NCBI GenBank assembly: GCA_964589785.1
Contig: CAZPUQ010000004.1
Location: 186,001 to 250,000 of the forward strand
Direction: 5' to 3'
Length of the DNA: 64,000 bases
Source of the DNA: JAGVSR01 sp964589785
GTDB lineage: Bacteria; Pseudomonadota; Alphaproteobacteria; Rhizobiales; Hyphomicrobiaceae
Shown: positions 52,512-61,392 of the stretch, in pieces
Numbering within the stretch: position 1 is the stretch's first letter
Layout of the letters: each line of letters begins with the position of its first letter
Program-made: the position numbers and the translations under genes
Notes under the pieces: model-generated
What the model was told of the DNA's origin: nothing
Databases searched by the model: none
The model's input: only the letters and a program-made list of their open reading frames with translations

Positions 52512-52548
52512 TCGGCGCCGCGCATCCTCAAAGGCGCGAGACCGTGGA

Positions 52549-53757
<1,209 letters not shown>

Positions 53758-53832
53758 GCCCGATCCTCGGTTGCTGGGTTGAGGGCACGAGGTGCCGCTG
53801 ACCGGCCGGTGCGGCACCCGTGTTCGGGCGTG

Positions 53833-53861
53833 TGTCTAGTGGCTTGAACTGGGGAGTTCAA
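53833..53861 (-). promoter_or_regulatory. Likely promoter of tuf copy 2, overlapping an inverted repeat
   Basis: TTGAAC (53856-53861), a 17-bp spacer and TAGACA (53833-53838) on the minus strand, ~76 bp before the ATG. The -35 box is one arm of the inverted repeat CTTGAAC-N6-GTTCAAG (53843-53862), a possible operator. Confidence 0.55.
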
Positions 53862-54018
53862 GTCCAAAGCAAACGCGCGATCGGGGCGCCGCAGGCCCCG
53901 TCCCGCCGCATGGAAGTCCTGCGCAAACCGCTGCCTTGGCGGGCCCGTCGCCCGGGACGCCGGAACCCCGGGCGCGAGGTCCGCGTTTGAGCCCTCTCCA
54001 ACTGGAAAGGAGGCCCGA

Positions 54019-54273
54019 ATGTTAGGCGACACCCAATGGCTGTGGCTGCTCGCGCTCGTCGGCGGCCCCATTCTTCTCGGCCTGCTGATGGCCCGCGGCG
54101 TTCGTCAGACCGAAGAGCGCAGGAAGCATGATCCCGCGGGCATCGCGCAAACCGAGCGGGCGACGCGAGACCTCTATGAAGAGGAAGAGCACCGCGGCGA
54201 GGCTCCGATCGTCGATCAAGACCCGACGGTCGATCCGGACAGGGTGGTCCGACGGCAATCCGCGCGGCGCTGA
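54019..54273 (+). CDS. Small single-pass membrane protein, unknown function
   Basis: 84 residues: a hydrophobic N-terminal helix (WLWLLALVGGPILLGLLMAR, ~7-26) followed by a strongly charged, probably disordered cytoplasmic tail (TERATRDLYEEEEHRGEAPI). AAAGGAGG, a near-perfect ribosome site, precedes the ATG by 7-8 nt, which argues that it is real. It is on the opposite strand between tuf copy 2 and tRNA-Gly. I do not recognise a family. Confidence 0.7.
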   Translation: MLGDTQWLWLLALVGGPILLGLLMARGVRQTEERRKHDPAGIAQTERATRDLYEEEEHRGEAPIVDQDPTVDPDRVVRRQSARR

Positions 54274-54314
54274 GCGGCAGGCAGCGGACGGTGACGGAGT
54301 TCGATGACGGACGG

Positions 54315-54388
54315 TGGAGCGGACGATGGGAATCGAACCCACGTATGCAGCTTGGAAGGCTGCCGTTCTACCATTGAACTACGTCCGC
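54315..54388 (-). tRNA. tRNA-Gly (anticodon TCC)
   Basis: 74 nt with encoded CCA: GCGGACGTAGTTCAATGG start, anticodon loop CCTTCCAAG (TCC), T arm GTGGGTTCGATTCCCAT, and acceptor CGTCCGC pairing with GCGGACG. Reads GGA/GGG glycine codons. Confidence 0.97.
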
Positions 54389-54414
54389 GAAACCCGCAGA
54401 GCGCGGGCCAGCGC

Positions 54415-54443
54415 TTGATAGCCGCTTCCGGTGTTCCTGTGAA
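54415..54443 (-). promoter_or_regulatory. Possible promoter of tRNA-Gly
   Basis: TTCACA (54438-54443), 17-bp spacer, TATCAA (54415-54420) on the minus strand, 27 bp before the tRNA. Confidence 0.45.
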
Positions 54444-54483
54444 GGGCAAGGCGCGAGGGTGACGTTTGGTCGTCACAAGCACC

Positions 54484-54515
54484 GCGCCCCGGAACGGCTC
54501 GGCCGTCCGGGGCGC
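54484..54515. terminator. Possible terminator after the catalase gene
   Basis: Perfect 10-bp arms GCGCCCCGGA/TCCGGGGCGC with a 12-nt loop, 30-61 bp past the katA stop. Only a weak T-containing stretch follows on the minus strand. Confidence 0.5.
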
Positions 54516-54544
54516 AATGCTTCAAGGTAAAAAGTGCGTCGGTG

Positions 54545-56020
54545 CTACTCGGCCGCGACCGCCTGGGGACCGGGGACGGCAACGCCCATGCGCCGAGCCA
54601 CGCCCGCGCCGTAGGCCGGGTCGCACTTGGCGAAATGAGCGACCTGACGCTCGACGATGTGCTTCGGCACGCCCTGCATCGCCGCGGCGATGTTATCCAT
54701 GAGCCGCTCGCGCTCGGCCGGCGTCAGCAGACGGAACAGGTTGCCGGGCTGCGTATAGTCGTCATTGCCCACGCGATGGTTGTAGCGATCCGCGTCGCCC
54801 GAGATACGGAGTGGCGGCTCGCGGTACTCGGCCGCCTCCTTGGGGCCGCCGACCGAGTTCGGCTCGTAGTACGCATCCGGGTTACCGGTGTCGTTCCTGA
54901 AGAACCGCATCGCGCCGTCCTTGTGATAGTGATGCACGGGGCACTTCGGCTGGTTCACCGGCAGCGCCTCGTAGTGCGTGCCGAGGCGATAGCGATGCGC
55001 ATCGGCATAGGCGAAGATGCGTCCCTGCAGCATCTTGTCGGGCGAGAAGCCGACGCCCGGGACGATGTTGGAGGGCGAGAACGCGGCCTGCTCGATCTCG
55101 GCGAAATAATTCTCCGCGTTGCGGTTCAGCTCCATGATGCCGACCTCGATCAGCGGATAGTCGGCGTGCGGCCACACCTTCGTGAGATCGAAGGGGTTGT
55201 AGGGCGTCTTGTCGGCGTCCGCTTCCGGCATCACCTGGATCATCATGCGCCACTTGGGGAACTCGCCGCGGTCGATCGTGCCGAACAGCTCGCGCTGATA
55301 GCTCTCGCGGCACTTGCCGATCACACCCTCGGCCTCGGCGTTCGTGTAGTGCCGGTGGCCCTGCAGGGTCTTGAAATGAAACTTCACCCAGAAGCGCTCG
55401 CCTTTCGCGTTGACGAGCGAATAGGTGTGGCTGCCGTAGCCGTTCATGAACATCGGCGCGACGGGAATGCCGCGGTCCGACATCAGGATCGTCACCTGAT
55501 GCAGGCTCTCCGGCGACAGCGACCAGAAATCCCACATGGCGGTCGGCGACCGCAGATTGGTGCGCGGATGGCGCTTCTGCGTGCGGATGAAGTCGGGGAA
55601 CTTGACGGGATCGCGGACGAAGAACACCGGCGTATTGTTGCCGACGAGATCCCAGTTGCCCTCCTCGGTGTAGAACTTGAGGGCGAAGCCGCGCACGTCG
55701 CGCTCGGCATCCGCCGCGCCCTGCTCACCGGCCACCGTGGAGAAGCGGGCGAGCATGTCGGTTGTCTTGCCGACCTTCTCGAACACCTTGGCGCAGGAGT
55801 ACTTCGTGATGTCGTTCGTGATCGTGAGCGTGCCGAAGGCGCCCCAGCCCTTGGCGTGGACGACGCGCTCGGGGATGCGCTCGCGGTTCTGGTGCGCCAG
55901 CTTCTCGATCAGCTGGTAGTCCTGCATGAGCAAGGGGCCGCGCGACCCGGCCGAAAGCGAGTTCTGGTTGTCGGCGACCGGCGCGCCGGCGGTCGTCGTG
56001 AGCGTGATCTTATCGGTCAT
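54545..56020 (-). CDS. katA: Monofunctional haem catalase
   Basis: 491 residues; dismutates H2O2 in the cytoplasm. Distal His55 in ERVVHAKGWGAFG, Asn128 in LVGNNTPVFFVRDP, and the proximal haem ligand Tyr338 in RIFAYADAHRYRLG. The small-subunit clade (~480-500 residues, no C-terminal flavodoxin-like domain) fits KatA. It is a single-gene unit with its own terminator; no oxyR lies next to it. Confidence 0.95.
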   Translation of the reverse strand: MTDKITLTTTAGAPVADNQNSLSAGSRGPLLMQDYQLIEKLAHQNRERIPERVVHAKGWGAFGTLTITNDITKYSCAKVFEKVGKTTDMLARFSTVAGEQGAADAERDVRGFALKFYTEEGNWDLVGNNTPVFFVRDPVKFPDFIRTQKRHPRTNLRSPTAMWDFWSLSPESLHQVTILMSDRGIPVAPMFMNGYGSHTYSLVNAKGERFWVKFHFKTLQGHRHYTNAEAEGVIGKCRESYQRELFGTIDRGEFPKWRMMIQVMPEADADKTPYNPFDLTKVWPHADYPLIEVGIMELNRNAENYFAEIEQAAFSPSNIVPGVGFSPDKMLQGRIFAYADAHRYRLGTHYEALPVNQPKCPVHHYHKDGAMRFFRNDTGNPDAYYEPNSVGGPKEAAEYREPPLRISGDADRYNHRVGNDDYTQPGNLFRLLTPAERERLMDNIAAAMQGVPKHIVERQVAHFAKCDPAYGAGVARRMGVAVPGPQAVAAE

Positions 56021-56223
56021 GGGGGACGGACTCCTGTTCCTGTGCTCAGCGTGGAATTAGGCGAGGCACGCGGCACAATCCAATTGGATTTCCTGGGTGC
56101 CATCATAAGGAAAACTGCGCCTTGATCGAAGTCATGCGCAGGATTTCTTATGCTGCGCCAGATCGCCGCCGGGCCGGAGCGCATCCGGTCCGATAGGCGC
56201 TGTCCGATCCGTTGCCGCCCGGC

Positions 56224-56808
56224 CTAGCTTTTCTTCGTCGCGCTCGCCTCACCGCGCCGCCACGCGTCGACGCGCTCCATGAGCCACTCCCACGCCTCCA
56301 GCTCGCGCGCGCCCGCCGTCTTGTCGATGGCGATCTGGAGGTAGCGCAGCTCCGCTTCGATCTTCTCCCGCGGCAGCATCCCGAGCCGCGTCGAGAGCAC
56401 GGCGAGCTCCAGCACCGCGGCCTGGGCGCGGTTGAACCCGGGCCAGGGCCGGTGCGAGTCGGAATGCACGAGCTTGCAGTGGAAGCGCGGCCGCTCATGG
56501 TTGTCCGTCAGCCGGTCGACGCGCAGCTCCCAGTGCGAGACGGCGCTTTCGAGGCGCACGCCGCTGACGGTGTCGGCCGGCACCAGCGGCCAGTCGCGCC
56601 GCCCGGTGATGCAGCCGGCAAACACGCGCACGTCGTCCGTGTGGCTGGCGACGGCGAACGGGTTCACAATCAGATTTTCAAGCGTGCGCGAGGGGCGGAA
56701 CGGCGCCACGATCCAGCCGGTGTCGTCGTCGATCAGCCCCAGGGGCGCAATGTGCGGTTCACCCTTGGCGTTCAGGGTCGTCACGATCGTCTCGACGATC
56801 CGCGGCAT
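56224..56808 (-). CDS. DUF447 family protein of the C1-cofactor cluster
   Basis: 194 residues from ATG 56806-56808 (MPRIVETIVTTLNAKGEPHI). The split-barrel flavin-binding-like fold includes APLGLIDDDTGWIVAPFRPS, NLIVNPFAVASHTDDVRVFA and HWELRVDRLTDNHERPRFHC. DUF447 proteins occur in methanogens and in bacteria with tetrahydromethanopterin-linked C1 transfer; their reaction is not established. The start lies 50 bp inside the end of the upstream dihydropteroate-synthase-like gene. It is the last gene of the block. Confidence 0.8.
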   Translation of the reverse strand: MPRIVETIVTTLNAKGEPHIAPLGLIDDDTGWIVAPFRPSRTLENLIVNPFAVASHTDDVRVFAGCITGRRDWPLVPADTVSGVRLESAVSHWELRVDRLTDNHERPRFHCKLVHSDSHRPWPGFNRAQAAVLELAVLSTRLGMLPREKIEAELRYLQIAIDKTAGARELEAWEWLMERVDAWRRGEASATKKS

Positions 56809-58228
56809 GTCGCCTCTCCTTCTGGGCTTTTCGTTTGGCTTCGCGTGCAGCCTGAACCGTCGAAGCCTCGGGCGCATGGCGCACGAGATCCTCCTGCTTC
56901 TTGTCGGCGGCGACGCCCCAGTCGAGGGGAGCGTCCTGAGCGTAGCGCTTGCCGAGCGCGCGGGCGATCTCCGCCTTGGCAAGCTCGTAGCCGAGGTAGA
57001 ACGCATGCGCGCCGTCGGCGTCGACGCCGAGCGCGGGGAAGAGCTCGAACGGATCGTTTGCCACATGGTGGGCGTCGCGATTGTAGATGTGGATCCCGTC
57101 CTCCGCCGCCTCGATGCGGAAATTGGCGTCGCGGACGTCGCGCGCCCAGCGCCCGATCTCCTCGCCCGTGGCCGGATAGGGCTTCAGGTCGTGCAGAGAC
57201 AAGAGGCCGCCGCCGAGCCCTTTGGGCAGGCTCTGGTCCTGCCGGGCGCGGTAGAGAAGGCGCCGCGCCGCATCGTGCTCCTCGATGGTGCGGCGCGTGT
57301 GCGGCGAGACCTGCACGACGAGCACGTTGCGGATGCGAAGCTCCGAGGCAATCCCCAGAAGCGCCGTCGTCAACCCCTGGCTGTCGGCGTCCGTCAGCTC
57401 GGTCAAGTTGCCGGTCCCCATCAGGATCTCGACGTCCGGCCGCAGGCGCCGAAGCTCGGCATAGCGCGCGATCGAGGCGGTGAAGCCGAAGTGTATGGGA
57501 TCGAGGATCGGGTCGGCGATGTGCGGGATGCCGTTCTCCCTCGCCGCGTCGATGGCGCGGATGAGCGAGGGCAGATCGCCGTGCGGCTTCGGCACCAGAA
57601 TCGGCACGCACGCCGTGCCGCGCACCGCATCGAGCGAGGTCTCGTCGAGCGACAGGACATAATCCGCGCCGGCCTTGGCGGCGCGCGCGAGCTCCGCGAC
57701 GTCGCCCGAGTCGACGCTCACCTTGAGGCCGCGCGCCTTGAGCGCGGCGACGACCTCCTCCAAATGCGGGAACGGCACGTCGGGCTGGCAGCCGATATCG
57801 ATGACGTCGGCGCCCTTCTCGCTGTAGGCGAGGCCGCGCTCGAGGATCTCCTCGCACGTCAAGCCCGGCGCATCGATGATCTCGGCGAAGATGCGCATGT
57901 CGTGGCGCGACAGATCCGGCGGCCGGCCGCCGTGGCCGAGGTAGGCAGGCAAATCGACGAGCTCGTCCGGACCGCGCTCGAACGGCACGCCGTAGTGGTC
58001 ACGCAGAACCCCCAAATCCATGCGCACGCGGCCGGGCAGCACGACGCGGTCGGCCTCGAGCGGGCCCTTCAACCGGTTGCGGATGATGGCATCCGTCATC
58101 AGGGCCGCGACCTTGATGCCGATGTTGTGCACGCGCCAGCTCCCGTCCTCGAGCCCGATCCCGCGGATCGTCTCGAGAAGGCGGGGCTCGGCCAGATGGC
58201 CGGTCAGGAAGAGGAGCCGTTCAGCCAT
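56759..58228 (-). CDS. Dihydropteroate-synthase-like protein (DUF6513 type), C1-cofactor cluster
   Basis: 489 residues from ATG 58226-58228 (MAERLLFLTGHLAEPRLLET). The central part is a TIM barrel of the pterin-binding family: GADVIDIGCQPDVPFPHLEE, KVSVDSGDVAELARAAKAGA, ADPILDPIHFGFTASIARYA and MGTGNLTELTDADSQGLTTA. Such proteins are restricted to archaea and bacteria using H4MPT or methanofuran and are thought to act in the cofactor pathway; the exact step is unproven. Overlaps the flavoprotein gene by 25 bp and the DUF447 gene by 50 bp. Confidence 0.85.
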   Translation of the reverse strand: MAERLLFLTGHLAEPRLLETIRGIGLEDGSWRVHNIGIKVAALMTDAIIRNRLKGPLEADRVVLPGRVRMDLGVLRDHYGVPFERGPDELVDLPAYLGHGGRPPDLSRHDMRIFAEIIDAPGLTCEEILERGLAYSEKGADVIDIGCQPDVPFPHLEEVVAALKARGLKVSVDSGDVAELARAAKAGADYVLSLDETSLDAVRGTACVPILVPKPHGDLPSLIRAIDAARENGIPHIADPILDPIHFGFTASIARYAELRRLRPDVEILMGTGNLTELTDADSQGLTTALLGIASELRIRNVLVVQVSPHTRRTIEEHDAARRLLYRARQDQSLPKGLGGGLLSLHDLKPYPATGEEIGRWARDVRDANFRIEAAEDGIHIYNRDAHHVANDPFELFPALGVDADGAHAFYLGYELAKAEIARALGKRYAQDAPLDWGVAADKKQEDLVRHAPEASTVQAAREAKRKAQKERRHAADRRDDRDDPERQG

Positions 58229-58764
58229 TTCAGCCGCGCATCGATTGCCCGTTCGAAGTCCTCGATCGTCTCGACCACGGTCGTATCCTCGAACGACCTC
58301 AGCTTGTCGGTGTTCTCCAGGTCGATGCGCCGCGGATAGACCTTCACCATGCCCTTCGGCGCCTCGGTGTCCATGACCGGGGCCGTATCGCAGGCGAAGA
58401 CGATCACCGGCACGCGGCACTTGCCGGCCTGGGCAAAGACGTTGGTCGGCAGGTTGTCGGAGATGCCGGCGACGCACTTGGCCACCGTGTTCGACGTCGC
58501 GGGCCCGAGCACCAGCGTGTGATAGACGCCATAATAGAAGTTGCCGACGGGTGCCGCGCTGGCGGTGCGATCCTTGTAGACGCGCGTGCCCTTCGGCAGC
58601 ACGAGGTCCTGCCGGTACATGCTCAGCACTTCCTCCGCGGCGCTCGACAGGAAGAGGTCGAGATCGGGCAGGCGCTTGATGAGGGCGAGGCTCTCCTTGA
58701 CGAAGTGCCCCGAGCCGGTCAGCGCCCATCCCCAGCGGGGTGTCTTGACGGTGTCTTTGGCCAT
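58204..58764 (-). CDS. Archaeal-type flavoprotein (AfpA/DmrX-like, possible dihydromethanopterin reductase)
   Basis: 186 residues from ATG 58762-58764 (MAKDTVKTPRWGWALTGSGH). WGWALTGSGHFVKESL is the FMN-binding opening of the flavoprotein (PF02441-type) family, followed by YGVYHTLVLGPATSNTVAKC and FACDTAPVMDTEAPKGMVKV. Close relatives include the methanogen/methylotroph AfpA and DmrX proteins that reduce dihydromethanopterin. The cluster context supports that; the biochemical role is inferred. Confidence 0.78.
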   Translation of the reverse strand: MAKDTVKTPRWGWALTGSGHFVKESLALIKRLPDLDLFLSSAAEEVLSMYRQDLVLPKGTRVYKDRTASAAPVGNFYYGVYHTLVLGPATSNTVAKCVAGISDNLPTNVFAQAGKCRVPVIVFACDTAPVMDTEAPKGMVKVYPRRIDLENTDKLRSFEDTTVVETIEDFERAIDARLKWLNGSSS

Positions 58765-58819
58765 GGCGTGGGGCCTAACATGGGGCTCTTGCGGCGTCGA
58801 TGGGGGGAACGCGGAAAAG

Positions 58820-59431
58820 TCAATGGGGTTCGCCGGATGCACCGCGCCCCAACGCCAGCAGCCGGGCGAGCCGTGCCGCATCGTCGGCGCCGACGATCGA
58901 CCAGCGGAGGTGGTGCCGCGCGACGAGGCCGGCAAACAGAGGATCGATCACGTGTGCCGCCGCCAGCGCGCTGAGCGGGGCATCGGGATCGACGCGGCAG
59001 GACTTGACGAGGGCCACCTCTGCGCCCGGTAGCCGGGCGGCGAGCCATGCGGCCAGGCTGTCCGACGTCATGTCCCACGACGCCGGCACGTCCTCGGCCT
59101 CCCCCGCCATGTCCTCCGGCAGCCAGACCGGGACCAGTCCGGCGGCGAGGAGACGCGCAAAGTCGTCCGGCATGGCGGCCGGCGCGAAGAGCGGCGAGGC
59201 GGCGGCGATCAGGTGGGCCATCTGATGCATGGCGAGAAGGGCCATGCGATGCGCCGCCTTGTCGTCGAAGCCGTGCGCGCGCTGCGTCGCACGGACGGCG
59301 TCCGCGAATGGCCCGCCGCCGGGCACGATGACGAGCGGGCGCTCCCGCGCCGCGATGAGATTCACGATCGCCGGCAACCGGCCCGCCTCGAGAAGACTCC
59401 CGCCGAGCTTGAGGACGAGAAGCCCGCCCAT
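58820..59431 (-). CDS. Amino-acid-kinase-family protein, MfnE candidate
   Basis: 203 residues from ATG 59429-59431 (MGGLLVLKLGGSLLEAGRLP). KLGGS and PLVIVPGGGPFADAVRATQR are the phosphate-binding Gly-rich loops of the aspartate/glutamate/uridylate kinase fold, and ALVKSCRVDPDAPLSAL is the nucleotide-site loop. MfnB, next but one upstream, makes the furan phosphate of methanofuran; the following known step is phosphorylation to a diphosphate by MfnE, which I remember as an AAK-fold enzyme in Methanocaldococcus. The assignment is by fold and context. The start is 4 bp past the folB-like stop. Confidence 0.7.
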   Translation of the reverse strand: MGGLLVLKLGGSLLEAGRLPAIVNLIAARERPLVIVPGGGPFADAVRATQRAHGFDDKAAHRMALLAMHQMAHLIAAASPLFAPAAMPDDFARLLAAGLVPVWLPEDMAGEAEDVPASWDMTSDSLAAWLAARLPGAEVALVKSCRVDPDAPLSALAAAHVIDPLFAGLVARHHLRWSIVGADDAARLARLLALGRGASGEPH

Positions 59432-59435
59432 GGCA

Positions 59436-59882
59436 TCAGGCACCGCGGGCGCGATAGATCTCGACGCCGCGGATCGGACCCCGTTCGAGCTTCTCGACGA
59501 GAACCCTGACGCCGCCGATGCGATCGTCTCCGAGCAGCGTCGCGGCCAGTTCCTCGGCGAGCGTCTCGACGAGATTGATGTGGCCGCGCCCGGTGATCTC
59601 GGCGACCGCGTCGATGATGTCGGTGTAGGACGGCACCTCGACCATCTCGTCCACGGTGGAGCGCACGCCGGGCGAGAGAAAGGCATCGACCGTCAGCCGG
59701 ATCTTCTGCGTGACGCCCTTCTCTTCGGCATAGACGCCGATGTTGCAGTCGATCACGTAGTCCTTGACGAAGATCTTGTCGTCCGTGTGCGGGGGGGAGG
59801 TGCCGTGCACACCCTTGCGGCGGTCGGTCAGGGCGCCGGGCGCGGACGACCGTGGAGAGCCTGTCACGGGATAGTCGGTCAT
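59436..59882 (-). CDS. Dihydroneopterin-aldolase-family protein
   Basis: 148 residues. After a ~33-residue non-conserved leader, DKIFVKDYVIDCNIGVYAEE, VEVPSYTDIIDAVAEITGRG and HINLVETLAEELAATLLGDD match the FolB fold, with RVLVEKLERGPIRGVEIYRA carrying the catalytic-lysine strand. It would release glycolaldehyde from dihydroneopterin. In this cluster it more likely serves methanopterin than folate synthesis. ATG overlaps the mfnB stop (ATGA). Confidence 0.8.
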   Translation of the reverse strand: MTDYPVTGSPRSSAPGALTDRRKGVHGTSPPHTDDKIFVKDYVIDCNIGVYAEEKGVTQKIRLTVDAFLSPGVRSTVDEMVEVPSYTDIIDAVAEITGRGHINLVETLAEELAATLLGDDRIGGVRVLVEKLERGPIRGVEIYRARGA

Positions 59883-60625
59883 GGGGCGGCCTCGAGGATG
59901 GCGTGGCGGGCAGCAGGGCGGCGTCCGAGGCGGCCGAGCTCCGCCGCAATGCCGCGGGCGGCGTTCTCGTCCAGCGGACCCTGCCGGCGCAAGCCGGAGC
60001 AGAGCGCCCCACGGAAGCCCAGGACATCCGGTGCGAGTGATGCAAGAGGCGCGATGTGCGCCGCCTTCAGCGACCCTGCAAGCCCGACGAAGAGACCGGC
60101 GTCGCGCGCCCGGACGATGAAGGCGCCGATGTCGGAGGCCGGCATCACATCCGGCAGCGCGCGCCCGTCCTTCGTGGCGGTATCGAGCATGATGCCGGCA
60201 AAGCCGGCCGCGGCCATCGCGTCCACGAGATCGAGCTCGGGCTCGCAGTCGGCGAGGAGAAGGCCGACGAGACGCGCGCCGCCGAGATCGAGCCCGCCAA
60301 GGGAGCGGATGCTCGCGGCCGCATCCCCGCCGGAGAAGAAGCCGATCTTCACGAGATCGACTCCGGTCGAGGCCATGGCTGCCGCCGCCTTGCACACACG
60401 GTCCGGGACCGGGACGAGATCGCCCACCGTCGCACTGACGGGAACGGCGCCACCGACGGCCGCCACGATGGCCCGCACGGTCGGCAGCGCAAGCGCGCCG
60501 AGCGCGCCTGCCGCGGGGTTCTTGCAATCGATGATCTCGGCGCCCGCCGCGGCTGCGGTCAGCGCTTCCTCCGCGCTCGTCACGCTGGCCAGGAAGCGCG
60601 GGCGACCGGTCGGGCCGGCCGGCAT
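59879..60625 (-). CDS. mfnB: MfnB, (5-formylfuran-3-yl)methyl phosphate synthase
   Basis: 248 residues. Condenses two glyceraldehyde-3-phosphate molecules to the furan phosphate precursor of methanofuran/methylofuran. The TIM barrel has both active-site lysines: Lys35 in EIIDCKNPAAGALGAL and Lys93 in VDLVKIGFFSGGD, plus PVSATVGDL and GFAGIMLDTATKDGRAL. The barrel ends GFRGALCSGLRRQGPLDENA. This is a marker for the methylotrophic formyltransferase/hydrolase pathway. Starts 8 bp past the ABC-ATPase stop. Confidence 0.9.
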   Translation of the reverse strand: MPAGPTGRPRFLASVTSAEEALTAAAAGAEIIDCKNPAAGALGALALPTVRAIVAAVGGAVPVSATVGDLVPVPDRVCKAAAAMASTGVDLVKIGFFSGGDAAASIRSLGGLDLGGARLVGLLLADCEPELDLVDAMAAAGFAGIMLDTATKDGRALPDVMPASDIGAFIVRARDAGLFVGLAGSLKAAHIAPLASLAPDVLGFRGALCSGLRRQGPLDENAARGIAAELGRLGRRPAARHAILEAAP

Positions 60626-60633
60626 GGAGTTTA

Positions 60634-61392
60634 TCAACCTTGTGAAGCGCCCGTCGTTGCGTCCTTGAAAATGCGCGTCACCTCCGCCGCGACCTTCTCG
60701 CGATCGGTGCGATCGGCGGGGCTCAAGCGCACGGTCTCGTCGGCGAGGATACTCGCAGACCCCGGCGCCAGGCGCAAGATTCGGGTTCCCAGCATGACCG
60801 CCTCCGACCGGTCGTGGGTGACGAACAGCACGGTCGTCGGACGGCGCGTCCACAGCGCGACGAGCACCTCGCGCAGGCCGTTCGCGGTCGGATCGTCGAG
60901 CGAGACGAACGGCTCGTCCATGAGCAGGATGTCCGGCTCCTGGATGAAGCCGCGGGCCAGCGCGGCGCGGCGCTGCATGCCGAGCGAGGTCCGCTCGGGA
61001 TAGGCGTCCTTCGCGTCGGTCAGGCCGACAAGGTCCAGCATATCGTCGACGTTCTTCTGCCGCGGGTCGCCGTCGGGGAGCGAGAGCGAAAGGTTTTCCC
61101 GGATCGTGCGCCACGGGAGCAGCCGCGGCGTCTGGAAGATGAAGGTCATGCGCGGCGATCCCGGCCCCAGGTCGATCTCGCCCTCGAAGTCCGGGTCGAG
61201 ACCGGCCACGATGTTGAGCAGGGTCGACTTGCCGCAGCCGGACGGGCCGGTGAGCACGACGAACGAGCGGGGCGCCACGTCGAACGACACGTCGCGCAGC
61301 ACCGTCTGCGCCGCACGCCCGCCGACGGGCGGGAACGTCTTGCGCTTCACCTGCACGCGCACCGGGCTGCCGGCTCTGTCTAGCGTCGCCAT
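60634..61392 (-). CDS. ABC transporter ATP-binding protein (NitT/TauT-like)
   Basis: 252 residues. Walker A GPSGCGKST (49-57), Q-loop FIFQTPRLLPWRTI, Walker B DILLMDEPF, and H-loop VTHDRSEAVMLG. The usual signature LSGGM/Q is replaced by TSLGM (135-139, in PERTSLGMQRRAALARG), a notable deviation, though paired composite sites may tolerate it. Overlaps the permease stop by 13 bp. Energises uptake with the two genes upstream. Confidence 0.9.
   Translation of the reverse strand: MATLDRAGSPVRVQVKRKTFPPVGGRAAQTVLRDVSFDVAPRSFVVLTGPSGCGKSTLLNIVAGLDPDFEGEIDLGPGSPRMTFIFQTPRLLPWRTIRENLSLSLPDGDPRQKNVDDMLDLVGLTDAKDAYPERTSLGMQRRAALARGFIQEPDILLMDEPFVSLDDPTANGLREVLVALWTRRPTTVLFVTHDRSEAVMLGTRILRLAPGSASILADETVRLSPADRTDREKVAAEVTRIFKDATTGASQG

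Larger units (their letters stand above)
52180..52548. other. Non-coding interval with tandem repeats of the tuf 3' end
   Basis: 369 bp between ybjQ and tuf copy 2. About 285 bp of it consists of repeat units derived from the end of tuf, annotated separately. Nothing protein-coding is supported in it. Confidence 0.8.

Noticed and set aside
59882..60527. Extending the FolB-like gene into the longer upstream frame
   Set aside because: The extra residues are an out-of-frame reading of mfnB; the ATG at 59880-59882 overlaps the mfnB stop in the usual coupled form.
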